64,000 bases of DNA from Pseudomonas costantinii (GTDB lineage Bacteria; Pseudomonadota; Gammaproteobacteria; Pseudomonadales; Pseudomonadaceae): the NCBI RefSeq assembly GCF_001870435.1, contig NZ_MDDR01000007.1:354269-418268 (forward strand), read 5' to 3'. The translations under genes were made by a program, and so were the position numbers. Of the stretch, positions 42,001 to 50,909 are shown one piece after another. How positions within the stretch are numbered: position 1 is the first letter of the stretch; every line of letters starts with the position of its first letter. The notes beneath the pieces were generated by a model. It did no database searches. It was given only the letters and a program-made list of their open reading frames with translations, and had not been told where the DNA came from.

Positions 42001-44927
42001 GCCGTTTGCGCCTGCACCCGTTGGGACGCGACACAGTGCGCACCTTGCTTAACCCCGACGAAAGCGACCCGCCGTCCATCGAAACCCTGCGTTTGCTCGG
42101 CAATGTCGACGGTTACCCTGTCGAAACCGCAAACGCTGTCCAGCCACCCAGTCTGCAGCAGCGCACGCGGGAGCTGTTTCCCAGTTTTAACGATAGGGAG
42201 GTCCAGACGTTCATCGACCGATTGCAGAACCAGCCGGGTGGCGCCGACGGCCGGCTCGCAGCGCTGAACGCTGAATACAGGCAATTGGAGCTGGACCTGT
42301 ATGGCTGGCAACGCGACACCCCCACTACCCACCCTGTCACCAGCGTCCCATTGCACGCTCGCCAGCGCACGTACGACCGACAAAACCGTGCACTTATCGC
42401 AGAACGGATCCAGCAGTGCTGGCGCCGCGAAACGGTCATCGATGACTATTACGAGGACCCTGATCGCGATGGCAGGACACTGCGCCTGGAGTTTCCGATT
42501 CTGGGGGAGCTGCCATCCCTGAATGCAGACTTTAATCACGTGAGCTTACTGGCCATAACCGGCAGTGACGGCACTCAAAGCGTCGAACCTTTCTTGCGGT
42601 GCTTCCCCAATTTGCGACATCTGGAAGTGCGGGAGACCCCCTTGGGCCAACTGCCCGCAGATCTCCATACCTTGCCCAACTTGAATACGCTGAACCTGGA
42701 CAACTGCAATATCACCCTCACCCCCACGAGCCACGCACGGCTGGCTGGGATGCATCGCCTGCGGGGTCTGAACCTGCACCATAACCCGCTGGGGCTGGTG
42801 CCCGATGTGGCCTCCATGATTGACCTGCTGGACCTGGATTTGTCCGACACGGGCATTGACCGCCTGCCGCCTGGCCTGCTGAATCTTACTGAACTTGAAA
42901 CCGCCTTCTTGAGTGACAACCGCATCAGCGAGTTGCCTGCCGCCCTGTTCGAGCAACCAGCTGCGGGCAGCAATCGATTTGACCTTTCCGGCAACCCGTT
43001 TTCGCGGGCCACACTGGAGCAAGTCAAACGTTACTTCCAACGTCATGGCACGTGCTGGGAAATCGAAGCACCGGCGGTGGATGTGCACGACGCACGACGT
43101 CTCTACCCGTCACTGAGTAACGACGAACTCAACCGAGTGGTCTTCGGACTGCCTGGCGATATCGAAGCCGGCAAGCGCGAACTGGCGCGCCTCGCCAGCG
43201 AACTGGAGACCCTGCAACAGGAACTGGCGCACTGGTCGCTGGACGCCCAACCGCTGCCGGTGGAACAAGCCCGGCGAAAGGCGCTGCACCAACTGTTGGA
43301 ACGAACCTGGCGCCGGGAAATCCCGCTGGACACTCACTTCACCCACGTGCTGACCCTGCCGCAAAGACTGACTGGAGAGCTGCCCGTGCTCAGTGCCAAG
43401 TTTGGGCACATCGGCTACCTGAACGTCGAAGGCAACGGCGGTACATTTCAGCCCGGAGCTTTTCTCAAAAGCTTCCCGGCGTTGGACATTCTCAATATCC
43501 AGAACACGCAGATGGGTGACATCCCGGCTTCGGTGTTCGATCTGCCGAGGCTTACGCACCTGGGCCTGTCGAACTGCGGCATCGAGCTGTCCGCCGCTAG
43601 CCAGTCGGCACTGGAAGGCATGAGCCGCCTGCAATACCTGAACCTCGACCGTAACGCCATCGGGAAGTCGTTGGATTTTCGCCGGCTACCCAACTTGGCC
43701 CTGGTTTCCCTGCAAGCCACCGGCCTGCGCGAAGTGCCGCCGGGGCTGTTGATCCAGCCTCGGCGGATGGGCGTAAACCTCAGCCACAACGTCATTCAGG
43801 AGCTGCCAGACGCCACCTTCAATTTGCCGCCCCATGTGACACTCGACTTCAATATCGCCGCCAATCCTCTGTCCGACACGACCCTTGCGCGCATCAAACT
43901 TTACTGTCAACGCACTGGCGAGTACTTCAACGCCCAGCCATCCGCCGCACTGCGCGAACGGGTACAGCGCCTGTATCCGAACCTGCTGGAAAGCGAAGCC
44001 GATCGCTTCATTTTCAAGCTGCCGGGTACGATGAACGACATCCTCCCGCACTTGACTCAACTGGAAGCCGAGTACCAACAGCTGGACACCGACCTCGAGC
44101 AGTGGGTCCTGGATGTGCCCGAGCGGCACCCCATCCTCGACATACCGCTGGACGACACCGCCCGAGCCCAGGAGCAACTGCAGCGCCGCAACTTTAAAAC
44201 ATTGCTGAAGCAGGTCTGGCGCCGTGAAAGCGCAGAAGACGAAGAGAACCTCGACGACGAACTCACCCACAGCCTGCTTATAGATACCCCGCTCATGGGC
44301 GCATTGCCGCAGTTGAGCGCGCGCTTCGAGCATGTGTCGCGGTTCGAGCTGATTGGGAACGGCATCACCACCCATGTCGACGGCACGTTGCAATGTTTTC
44401 CCAATCTGCAAACACTGGCCTTGAGCAAATGCTCTCTGAGATCACTACCCGCTGCTTTGTTCAGCCTGCCAAAGCTGTCCAGCCTGGAACTGTCTCACTG
44501 CGCCATTACGTTGACCGCCGAGTCGGCACGCTCACTATCAGATCTGAGCACGGTGGAATTCTTCGACATGAGCCACAACCCCTTGACCCATGCTCCGGAT
44601 GTCACAGGTATGAGCCAACTGGTGGCGCTGCACTTGCGCCACTCACAAATCAGCCACGTCCCCCAGGGCGTGTTCCAGCTCACCGAGCTTCAGACACTCG
44701 ACCTGAGCCACAACCAGATCACACAGATCCCGGCCGATATTCTTGAAATGATGCCGACGTTTCATGACGACTCGGACCTGAGCGGCAACCCGCTGTCGAC
44801 GCAAAGCCTGGGTTATCTCAGGACCTACTACCTGCGCACAAGCATCGACTTTCAGGTGCCGGAGGTTCTGCTCGATGAACAGGGAGAACCGATACAGCCT
44901 GCCTCCCCGCGCCCGCAGGAAGAGTGA
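39063..44927 (+). CDS. giant leucine-rich-repeat protein of the dermonecrotic-toxin-like family
   Basis: Protein of 1954 residues. Residues about 50-600 look like the DUF6543 / dermonecrotic-toxin N-terminal region common in Pseudomonas LRR proteins, including a hydrophobic stretch near 425-510 (NVASAIVNAVVQVAAPFVPG). After a long helical middle, a module of about 300 residues appears three times, starting near 1028, 1339 and 1628: a LYPSL-like helix, a coiled segment, a conserved WRRE, GELPxL and then LPX-type leucine-rich repeats. Related proteins usually end in a NEL ubiquitin-ligase domain; here the chain stops after the third repeat block, with no NEL domain visible. No signal peptide. 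It sits between argR and aruC, where P. aeruginosa has one small gene, and is probably an acquired effector or toxin. Function is inferred. Confidence 0.85.
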   Translation: MDTHPDSHYQLLNTAVPRWLGMASASKRETLKQTTPRVTTAPAAQRTELHRLNAAHWEAQNSVDGALKNLLDAKAFAKPILDSALLTRFNLDLDSEAVYLRLYIPQTVPWFPIRTGGARTWTVSLLDAALHNFDYNETRDHAYEPDSTYISQPSTDGRFDTLPAIRQALPISAFTRLCRELDIGARYAQYLRTQLGMDEAVAAAVLRHKVDTSQKAQLRASLQLAWVQGDIDDDFRQLIEALVRGEQGVALDGSPLLCHDLSLMDAPLTGPLLFAPNLETSRKAQRLVAYIPDDPVHPIKQYTSPLAFKQELVRQLRDEDYQVFFSRFVDHDRRGVFFSSLSERLAKVTFHPPEPGSGLAPWRKAPTNDPKLQFVATPITNDPWLHLYEQKLNKLLNDARTLAVSTANADRTARWALWDSFVNVASAIVNAVVQVAAPFVPGLGELMLGYMAYQLLDDVFEGVIDWAEGEGREAIGHFAGVVESLVQLGAFGAGATIGVAELRKALPADIAAFIDRFKPVKLANDTTRYWKPDLKPYQQPFTASPRLGLNEQGLHMINGESMLPLDGKLYAVEKAPDSQHYRIKHPTRPDAFKPGARHNGAGAWHTELERPLQWDRLTLLDRIGHKVSGLSTADRELALNISGVQENALRKMHVNSEPVPPLLSDTLARLKIDRNLTQLISSLRSDNPTEYHSVDPQDQLQLLTSYGYWPKSKALQFFNERGQVTWTFGDPRKTTVQIHEDQLQNGDLLKTVLSALPPEEITAQFGERASDPQLSLEARTRNLSKKLADIAESNRAALFDSRYGPLQFTREPLTQQIQNAAPGLPASIADSLLRHATGADLEALDLHRTPDHLDQLARSVMEEVRINRAYEGQHLDSQHSLDTDRLVLNSLKLQPGWSDQIHLEARHLSMEGEVWCAIGPDDAPIRRTLVRTETNRYVPHDPKGPLSSETDLYTAVLHALPDTQRDALGIEIHQGAELRRRLRLHPLGRDTVRTLLNPDESDPPSIETLRLLGNVDGYPVETANAVQPPSLQQRTRELFPSFNDREVQTFIDRLQNQPGGADGRLAALNAEYRQLELDLYGWQRDTPTTHPVTSVPLHARQRTYDRQNRALIAERIQQCWRRETVIDDYYEDPDRDGRTLRLEFPILGELPSLNADFNHVSLLAITGSDGTQSVEPFLRCFPNLRHLEVRETPLGQLPADLHTLPNLNTLNLDNCNITLTPTSHARLAGMHRLRGLNLHHNPLGLVPDVASMIDLLDLDLSDTGIDRLPPGLLNLTELETAFLSDNRISELPAALFEQPAAGSNRFDLSGNPFSRATLEQVKRYFQRHGTCWEIEAPAVDVHDARRLYPSLSNDELNRVVFGLPGDIEAGKRELARLASELETLQQELAHWSLDAQPLPVEQARRKALHQLLERTWRREIPLDTHFTHVLTLPQRLTGELPVLSAKFGHIGYLNVEGNGGTFQPGAFLKSFPALDILNIQNTQMGDIPASVFDLPRLTHLGLSNCGIELSAASQSALEGMSRLQYLNLDRNAIGKSLDFRRLPNLALVSLQATGLREVPPGLLIQPRRMGVNLSHNVIQELPDATFNLPPHVTLDFNIAANPLSDTTLARIKLYCQRTGEYFNAQPSAALRERVQRLYPNLLESEADRFIFKLPGTMNDILPHLTQLEAEYQQLDTDLEQWVLDVPERHPILDIPLDDTARAQEQLQRRNFKTLLKQVWRRESAEDEENLDDELTHSLLIDTPLMGALPQLSARFEHVSRFELIGNGITTHVDGTLQCFPNLQTLALSKCSLRSLPAALFSLPKLSSLELSHCAITLTAESARSLSDLSTVEFFDMSHNPLTHAPDVTGMSQLVALHLRHSQISHVPQGVFQLTELQTLDLSHNQITQIPADILEMMPTFHDDSDLSGNPLSTQSLGYLRTYYLRTSIDFQVPEVLLDEQGEPIQPASPRPQEE

Positions 44928-44933
44928 GCGCAA

Positions 44934-45914
44934 TCAGCCTCGTTCAGACGGAACCGATGACAATTCGAACGGGCTGCTGCTGCGCCGCTGGTTGCGATCT
45001 TCGCGCGGGGTCGCGCCGAAGAAATTGCGGTAGGCGCTGGAGAAGTGCGGCCCCGAGGAGAAGCCGCACGACAGGCCGATCTGGATGATCGACTTGCTGG
45101 TTTGCATGAGCATCTGGCGCGCTTTGTTCAGGCGCAATTCCAGGTAGTACTGGCTGGGGACGCGATTGAGGTACTGCTTGAAGATCCGCTCCAGTTGTCG
45201 TCGCGATACACACACGTGCTGGGCGATTTCGTCGGTGGTCAGCGGCTCTTCGATATTGGCTTCCATCAACAACACCGCCTGGGTCAGCTTGGGATGGCTG
45301 GAGCCCAGGCGGTTTTGCAATGGAATGCGCTGGCGCTCGCCGCCTTCACGAATGCGCTCTACAACCAGTTCTTCGGAAACCGCACCGGCCAACTCGGCAC
45401 CGTGATCACGGGCCAATACCGCCAGCAGCAAATCAAGTACCGACATGCCACCGCAAGCGGTCAAACGATCTCGGTCCCAATCGAACAGATGGCTGGTGGC
45501 GATGACCTTGGGGAAACGCTCAGCGAAATCGTCCTGCCAACGCCAGTGCACGGCGGCGCGGTAGCCATCGAGCAAACCGAGCTGGGCCAGCGGGTACACA
45601 CCCGCCGACAAGCCGCCGATCACACAACCTGCGCGAACGAGCTGCTTGAGCGCGGTGCTCAGCTGTGAGGCAATGGCGGTGGGCGGTTCGTCCGCCAGCA
45701 GGAACAGTTTTTGGAAGCCTTCCAGCTTACCGGCCCATGGCTCGCCCGGCAGTTGCCAGGAGCCTTCGGTCGCGGGCTCTGCGAGCAGAAACGACAACTC
45801 GTAGACCACGTCCGGATGCACCCGCTGAGCAACGCGCAAAGCCTCTTCAGCCAGCGCAAGCGTGAGTGCTTTTGTGCTGGGCCAAATCAGGAAACCAATT
45901 CGATGGGCGGTCAT
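44934..45914 (-). CDS. argR: AraC-family arginine regulator ArgR
   Basis: Transcription factor of 326 residues that in P. aeruginosa activates aru and aot genes and represses synthesis genes in response to arginine; unrelated to the E. coli ArgR. The N-terminal half is a DJ-1/PfpI-like sensor (IGFLIWPSTKALTLALAEE; GGLSAGVYPLAQLGLLDGYRAAVHW) and residues 215-310 are the AraC DNA-binding domain (LTTDEIAQHVCVSRRQLERIFKQYL; IIQIGLSCGFSSGPHFSSAYRNFFG). It follows aotP on the same strand, as aotJQMOP-argR in P. aeruginosa, with a REP hairpin in the 185-base gap. Confidence 0.95.
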   Translation of the reverse strand: MTAHRIGFLIWPSTKALTLALAEEALRVAQRVHPDVVYELSFLLAEPATEGSWQLPGEPWAGKLEGFQKLFLLADEPPTAIASQLSTALKQLVRAGCVIGGLSAGVYPLAQLGLLDGYRAAVHWRWQDDFAERFPKVIATSHLFDWDRDRLTACGGMSVLDLLLAVLARDHGAELAGAVSEELVVERIREGGERQRIPLQNRLGSSHPKLTQAVLLMEANIEEPLTTDEIAQHVCVSRRQLERIFKQYLNRVPSQYYLELRLNKARQMLMQTSKSIIQIGLSCGFSSGPHFSSAYRNFFGATPREDRNQRRSSSPFELSSVPSERG

Positions 45915-46006
45915 GGAGGGCTATCCGAAGCGAGTAACGGTAATGAAGACAAAGGCCAATGCTAGCCGGTAAACCAACACAAATCTCAAAACATATGAGG
46001 ATCTAA

Positions 46007-46034
46007 TGTGGGAGCTGGCTTGCCTGCTCCCACA
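46007..46034. repeat. REP-type hairpin between aotP and argR
   Basis: TGTGGGAGC / GCTCCCACA, nine-base arms around a 10-base loop, same core as the three other REP-type elements in the arginine region. Confidence 0.85.
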
Positions 46035-46099
46035 GGGGATCGGGGCCAACCTCAAGGCTGCGGAGCATGCACTAATTCAGTGCATAAAAGCAGCCTTGA

Positions 46100-46864
46100 T
46101 TATTTCAAGCTACCGGACAAAAACTGCTGCAACCGTTCGGATTGCGGGTTCACCAGCACTTCGCGCGGGTTGCCGCGCTCTTCGACGATGCCTTTGTGCA
46201 GGAACACCAGTTGGTTCGACACTTCACGGGCAAAGCCCATTTCGTGGGTGACCACCACCATGGTGCGACCTTCCTGGGCCAGGTCCTGCATGACCTTCAG
46301 AACTTCGCCGACCAGCTCCGGGTCCAGTGCCGAGGTGGGCTCATCAAACAGCATTACCTCAGGCTCCATCGCCAGGGCGCGGGCAATCGCTACGCGCTGC
46401 TGCTCGCCACCGGACATGTGGCCGGGGAACGCATCTTTACGATGGCCCACGCCCACTTTTGCCAGGTAGTGCTCGGCCTTTTCACGGGCGTCTTTTTTCG
46501 ACATGCCCAACACGTGCACCGGGGCTTCCATCACGTTTTCAAGCGCGGTCATGTGCGACCACAGGTTGAAATGCTGGAACACCATCGACAAGCGCGAACG
46601 CATGCGTTGCAGTTGTTTTGGATCGGCGGCCTTCATGGCGCCGTCCTTGTTGGCCACCAGTTTCAGCTCTTCGTTGTTGAGCAGAATCTTGCCGGCGTGG
46701 GGTTGCTCCAGCAGGTTGATGCAGCGCAAAAAGGTACTTTTGCCCGAGCCACTGGAACCGATGATGCTGATCACATCACCGGCCGCGGCGGCCAGGGACA
46801 CGCCTTTGAGCACTTCATGACTGCCATAGCGTTTATGCAGGTCTTGGACTTCAAGTTTGTACAT
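46100..46864 (-). CDS. aotP: arginine/ornithine ABC transporter ATPase
   Basis: ATP-binding subunit of the arginine/ornithine importer. From ATG 46864 (MYKLEVQDLHKRYGSHEVLKGVSL) it has 254 residues; an upstream start adds five residues only. Walker A SIIGSSGSGKSTFLRC near 36, Q-loop MVFQHFNLWSH, ABC signature HMSGGEQQRVAIARAL near 153 and Walker B EVMLFDEPTSALDPELVG near 174. Fifth gene of the aotJQMOP operon. Confidence 0.96.
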   Translation of the reverse strand: MYKLEVQDLHKRYGSHEVLKGVSLAAAAGDVISIIGSSGSGKSTFLRCINLLEQPHAGKILLNNEELKLVANKDGAMKAADPKQLQRMRSRLSMVFQHFNLWSHMTALENVMEAPVHVLGMSKKDAREKAEHYLAKVGVGHRKDAFPGHMSGGEQQRVAIARALAMEPEVMLFDEPTSALDPELVGEVLKVMQDLAQEGRTMVVVTHEMGFAREVSNQLVFLHKGIVEERGNPREVLVNPQSERLQQFLSGSLK

Positions 46865-46891
46865 GCGGTCGGTTCTCACAAAAACAGGTGG

Positions 46892-48004
46892 TCAGTCGTT
46901 GAGCAAGCGCCCGTGACGCAGCGCTTCGCGCCCCGCCACCTTGGCCAGCCAGAAACCCGCTTGGGCATAACGTAGCCGTTCAACGGCAAACAACACCCCG
47001 GACGTGCCCGCGCAAACAATGCTCACGCGGTCGGTCAAGGGATCAATCACTTCAAAAATCGGCTCGCCCGACTCGACCCGATCACCGGCTTTACGCAGGT
47101 AACTGATCACACCGGCGTGGGGCGCAAACAGCAATTCGGTGCCTTCGAAGGGCAAGCCTTCGCAAGGTTCGTGTTGCGGCGCAGGCCATTCGCCGCTGAT
47201 CAGGCCCTGCTCGGCCAGGAACGCAAGAATACCTTCGGCGTGGAAGATAGCCTCGTCGCGGCCGGTGTCAGCTTGGCCTCCCAATTCCAGGGTCGTCGCC
47301 AGGCATGCCAGCGGAACCTGTGCCTCTGGGAAAGCCTGGGACAGACGCAACCAAGGCAGCGAACAGGCTTCATCAAACGAGCTGCCACCGGAATCTTCCG
47401 CCAGCAGTCCGACTTTTACATTCAAATGCGCCGACAGCGAACGCCACTGCGGCCAGTGTTGCGGCAGCGCGTACATGTGCAACGCAGCTTCGGCGTCGCA
47501 ATGCAGGTCGAGGACCACATCGGCGGTGCAGGCGTGGCTCAACAGTACACGTTGCATGCCTTGCAACTGGCTACTTGGCGCGGGCAACGCGTCGAGCGCA
47601 TCGCTCATCGCCTGGCGGATCATGCGCACGTTGGCGTGCGGATCATCACCCAACTTGCCCTTGAGCAACTCGGCAACCGGCTCGCTCAACTCGACGAAAT
47701 CACGGTTGAAATTCTTGCCACTGCCAATCTCGAAACGCCCCTGGTGGCTGCCTTGCAGCAACTGGCCGAGCCCCATCGGGTTGGCCACCGGGACCAGCTC
47801 GATCACGCCATTGAGGGCGCCTTGCTGTTCCAGTTCGGTGAGACGCTTTTTCAGCTCCCAGGCCGCGCGCATCCCCGGCAATTCGTCGGCGTGCAGGCTG
47901 GCCTGGATATAAGCCTTGCGCCCACCGCTGCCGAAACGAAACACGCTCAGTTGGCGCTCGCACCCCAGGTGGCCCCAGGGCAACAGGTGATCGATACGTT
48001 CCAT
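46892..48004 (-). CDS. aotO: AotO, succinylglutamate desuccinylase/aspartoacylase-like protein
   Basis: Protein of 370 residues in the M14-type zinc acyl hydrolase family, in the place of aotO. It shows ASLHADELPGMRAAWELKKRL near 35 (His and acidic zinc ligands), ELVPVANPMGLGQ, and VVLDLHCDAEAALHMYALPQ near 160 (third His); the last 80 residues include a lipoyl-like beta part (LFAPHAGVISYLRKAGDRVESGEPIFEV). In P. aeruginosa aotO was found dispensable for arginine uptake, and its reaction is not established. It overlaps the region directly after aotM with one base between. Confidence 0.88.
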   Translation of the reverse strand: MERIDHLLPWGHLGCERQLSVFRFGSGGRKAYIQASLHADELPGMRAAWELKKRLTELEQQGALNGVIELVPVANPMGLGQLLQGSHQGRFEIGSGKNFNRDFVELSEPVAELLKGKLGDDPHANVRMIRQAMSDALDALPAPSSQLQGMQRVLLSHACTADVVLDLHCDAEAALHMYALPQHWPQWRSLSAHLNVKVGLLAEDSGGSSFDEACSLPWLRLSQAFPEAQVPLACLATTLELGGQADTGRDEAIFHAEGILAFLAEQGLISGEWPAPQHEPCEGLPFEGTELLFAPHAGVISYLRKAGDRVESGEPIFEVIDPLTDRVSIVCAGTSGVLFAVERLRYAQAGFWLAKVAGREALRHGRLLND

Positions 48005-48005
48005 A

Positions 48006-48704
48006 TCAATGCTTCCGTGGAGCCAGGTAGCTCAGCCAGCGGCCTTCGGCCAACTTGAACAGGCGCACCAGGATAAAGGTCAGGCACAGGTAGAACGCAC
48101 CGGCGGTGATATAGGCTTCAAACGGCAGGTAGAACTGGGCGTTCACCGTGCGCGCAGCACCGGTGATGTCAATCAGGGTCACGATGGACGCCAGACTGGT
48201 GGTCTGCAGCATCATGATCACTTCGTTGCTGTACTGCGGCAGCGCGCGGCGCAGGGCCGACGGCAGCAGGATGCGGCGGTACAGCTTGTAGCGCGACATG
48301 CCCATGGCCTTGGCCGCTTCGATTTCGCCATTGGGGGTGGCCTTGAGGCTGCCGGCAATGATCTCAGCGGTGTAGGCGCTGGTGTTGATCGCAAAGGCCA
48401 GGCACGCGCAGAACGTGGCGCTGGACAGCAGCGGCCACAGGAAGCTTTCGCGCACGGCGTCAAACTGAGCCAGGCCGTAGTAGATCAGAAACAGTTGCAC
48501 CAGCATCGGTGTGCCACGAATCACATACGTGAACAGCCAAGCCGCGCCGTTGACGATCGGCTGCTTGGACACGCGCATCAAGCCCAGGGGCAAGGCAGCG
48601 AGCAAGCCGAAGAACAGCGAGATGGCGAGCAGTTTCAAGGTGGTCAGCAAGCCGCCGAGGTACAGCGGCATGGCATCCCAAATGACGTTGTAGTCGAAGA
48701 TCAT
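48006..48704 (-). CDS. aotM: arginine/ornithine ABC transporter permease AotM
   Basis: Inner-membrane permease of 232 residues with about five helices (LLAISLFFGLLAALPLGLM; GTPMLVQLFLIYYGLA) and the ATPase-contact loop EAAKAMGMSRYKLYRRILLPSALRRALP near 140-167. It pairs with AotQ; the ATG overlaps the aotQ stop by four bases. Confidence 0.95.
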   Translation of the reverse strand: MIFDYNVIWDAMPLYLGGLLTTLKLLAISLFFGLLAALPLGLMRVSKQPIVNGAAWLFTYVIRGTPMLVQLFLIYYGLAQFDAVRESFLWPLLSSATFCACLAFAINTSAYTAEIIAGSLKATPNGEIEAAKAMGMSRYKLYRRILLPSALRRALPQYSNEVIMMLQTTSLASIVTLIDITGAARTVNAQFYLPFEAYITAGAFYLCLTFILVRLFKLAEGRWLSYLAPRKH

Positions 48705-49390
48705 AGATCAGCCGCCCTTACGCCTACCGAGTAGCGCTTCTCAAGGTAACGCAGGGCCAGCAACGAGACGCTGGTGATCACCAGGTACATCGCCGCCACT
48801 GCGAGGAAGAAGGTAAAAGGCTCACGCGTGGCATCTGCCGCCTGCTTGGCCTTGAACATCATGTCTTGCAGGCCCACCACCGAAATCAGCGCGGTAGCCT
48901 TGGTGAGTACCAGCCAGTTGTTGGTGAAACCGGGGATCGCCAACCGAATCATCTGCGGCACCATCACCCGGAAAAACACCTGGAACGGGCTCATGCCATA
49001 CGCCATACCGGCTTCAGCCTGACCCTTGGGAATGGCCATGAAGGCGCCACGGAAGGTCTCCGATAGGTAGGCGCCAAAGATGAAACCCAGGGTGCCGATA
49101 CCGGCGGCCAAGGGGTTCAAGTCAATATAGTCGTCAAAGCCGAGCATCGGCGCGACGCGGTTGAGCAGGTCCTGACCGCCGTAGAAAATCAGCAGGATCA
49201 GCACCAGGTCCGGGATCCCGCGGATCACCGTGGAGTACAAGTCACCCAGCCAGGCCAACCAGCGCACCGGCGACAGGCGTAACGCGACCCCGATCAGACC
49301 CAGAACAATGGCCAAGGCCATGGACGACAAGGCGAGCTGAAGCGTCAACCATGCGCCATCGAGGATGACGGCCCCGTAGCCTTTCAACAT
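48701..49390 (-). CDS. aotQ: arginine/ornithine ABC transporter permease AotQ
   Basis: Inner-membrane permease of 229 residues, HisQ-like, with VIRGIPDLVLILLIFYGGQDLL near 55 and the coupling loop GQAEAGMAYGMSPFQVFFRVMVPQMIRLA near 125-153. It forms the channel with AotM. It lies about 90 bases after aotJ. Confidence 0.95.
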   Translation of the reverse strand: MLKGYGAVILDGAWLTLQLALSSMALAIVLGLIGVALRLSPVRWLAWLGDLYSTVIRGIPDLVLILLIFYGGQDLLNRVAPMLGFDDYIDLNPLAAGIGTLGFIFGAYLSETFRGAFMAIPKGQAEAGMAYGMSPFQVFFRVMVPQMIRLAIPGFTNNWLVLTKATALISVVGLQDMMFKAKQAADATREPFTFFLAVAAMYLVITSVSLLALRYLEKRYSVGVRAADL

Positions 49391-49481
49391 GATTCAGGTC
49401 CTCGAAAAGGGGGATGAAAAAATGGCGCAAACCTCAGGAATTCTGTTGCTTGCGCCATTGCGGACAGACAGCTGCGACGAG

Positions 49482-50267
49482 TTACTTAGGGTCAGCGCCG
49501 TAAATATCGAAGTCGAAGTACTTGTCCTGGATTTTCTTGTATTCGCCGTTGGCACGGATCGCCGCGATGGCCGCGTTGATCTTGTCCAACTCGGCCTTGT
49601 CACCTTTGCGCACTGCGATGCCGATGCCGTCACCGAAGTACTTGGCGTCGGTGAACTGTGGGCCTACGAACGCGTAGCCTTTACCGGCTGGGGTTTTCAG
49701 GAAGCCGTCTTGCAGCAGGGTGGCATCAGCCACGGTACCGTCGAGGCGACCGGCCTCCACGTCCAGGTAGATTTCGTTCTGCGAGCTGTAAGGCACAACC
49801 GTGGCACCTTTAGGGGCCAGGACTTCCTTGGCGAAGCGATCGTGGATCGAACCGCGTTGCACGCCGATCTTCTTGCCTTTCAACTCATCCAGGCTGTCGC
49901 TGACGGTGGTGCCTTCCTTCATCACCAACTGCGCTGGGCTCAGGTAATAGCGGTTGGTGAAGTCCACGGACTTCTTGCGGTCGTCAGTGATGGACATGGA
50001 CGACAGGATTGCGTCGATCTTGCGCACTTTCAGCGCAGGAATCAGGCCGTCGAACTCTTGCTCGACCCACACGCACTTGACCTTCATCTCTGCGCACAGG
50101 GCGTTGCCGATGTCGTAGTCAAAACCCACGATGCTGCCATCCGGCGCCTTCGAGGCAAACGGAGGGTAAGCCGCTTCGATACCAATCTTCAGGGGCTTTT
50201 CATCAGCGAAAGCCTGCATGGACAGCACGGACAGCGCCAGGGCGCCCAACAGCACGAGTTTCTTCAT
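49482..50267 (-). CDS. aotJ: arginine/ornithine periplasmic binding protein AotJ
   Basis: Solute-binding protein of the aot importer. From ATG 50267 it has 261 residues: signal peptide [21 protein letters not shown], then the type 2 periplasmic binding fold ([72 protein letters not shown]). A longer frame upstream is rejected because GGAG lies right before this ATG and the signal peptide follows at once. First gene of the aotJQMOP operon, preceded by an ArgR-type site. Confidence 0.96.
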   Translation of the reverse strand: MKKLVLLGALALSVLSMQAFADEKPLKIGIEAAYPPFASKAPDGSIVGFDYDIGNALCAEMKVKCVWVEQEFDGLIPALKVRKIDAILSSMSITDDRKKSVDFTNRYYLSPAQLVMKEGTTVSDSLDELKGKKIGVQRGSIHDRFAKEVLAPKGATVVPYSSQNEIYLDVEAGRLDGTVADATLLQDGFLKTPAGKGYAFVGPQFTDAKYFGDGIGIAVRKGDKAELDKINAAIAAIRANGEYKKIQDKYFDFDIYGADPK

Positions 50268-50424
50268 CTTGGGACTCCATCGGTATAGGGCAAAAAGCAG
50301 TATGAGCCGTGGCCCACGGTGCGGCTTAAGTGAAACCGAATAGCGGTGCTGCGTCCTACGCAGGTTCAACACCTGAGACGACGAGCGAGTGATCGGCATT
50401 CTAACGACAGGCCGGAAGCCGATA

Positions 50425-50440
50425 TTTCCTCAATGCGACA
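50425..50440 (-). promoter_or_regulatory. ArgR-type site ahead of aotJ
   Basis: TGTCGC-N8-AA on the minus strand, 158-173 bases before the aotJ ATG, the same form as the two sites ahead of aruC. No clear second half-site is seen here. Confidence 0.5.
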
Positions 50441-50740
50441 ACAATTTACAGAAGCACTGAGAAAGCGGTTCCAGCACATTGACAGCCCCTGAGTTTTATG
50501 CAGAGACAAAAGATATTAAACCTGTTGATGCTGCAAATAGCGGGCCTATTATTCGCAAACCCTTCTAGCACGGCAAGTCTGGCGTTTAATCTTATTTCCT
50601 GGGGTGTCTAAAACGCGGCTTTTCGGGGCGTGGGCGTAGCACTTTGCCTCATGTTCGGGCGGGAGGTTACACATTTAGGGGAGTCGGTAACATTCAGAAA
50701 CGTCCTACGATGGAAGTCGATATTTATTGGGCTCCGCACT

Positions 50741-50853
50741 GATCGTTCCCACGCTCTGCGTGGGAATGCAGCCCTGGACGCTCTGCGTCCGCTCTTGAAG
50801 TCGTGACGCGGAGCGTCACAGAAGGCATTCCCACGCAGAGCGAGGGAACGATC
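50741..50853. repeat. GATCGTTCCCACGC-type inverted repeat
   Basis: Outer arms at 50741-50769 and 50825-50853 (GATCGTTCCC...GGGAATGC and its complement) enclose smaller pairs such as CACGCTCTGCGTG and GACGCGGAGCGTC. This nested palindrome is a dispersed intergenic repeat that I know from many Pseudomonas genomes. It lies in a 640-base gap between aotJ and acs that holds no gene I can support. Confidence 0.85.
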
Positions 50854-50862
50854 GGCATGTAC

Positions 50863-50898
50863 AAAAAAGCCCCACCCGGTTTTCACCGAGTGGGGCTC
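50863..50898 (-). terminator. terminator of acs
   Basis: On the minus strand AGCCCCACTCGGT pairs with ACCGGGTGGGGCT and is followed by six T, 12 bases after the acs stop. Confidence 0.93.
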
Positions 50899-50909
50899 TG
50901 TACGCGGCC

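Noticed and set aside
50741..50853. Repeated palindromes considered as a CRISPR array
   Set aside because: A single nested inverted repeat without regularly spaced direct repeats or spacers; it is a dispersed Pseudomonas repeat.
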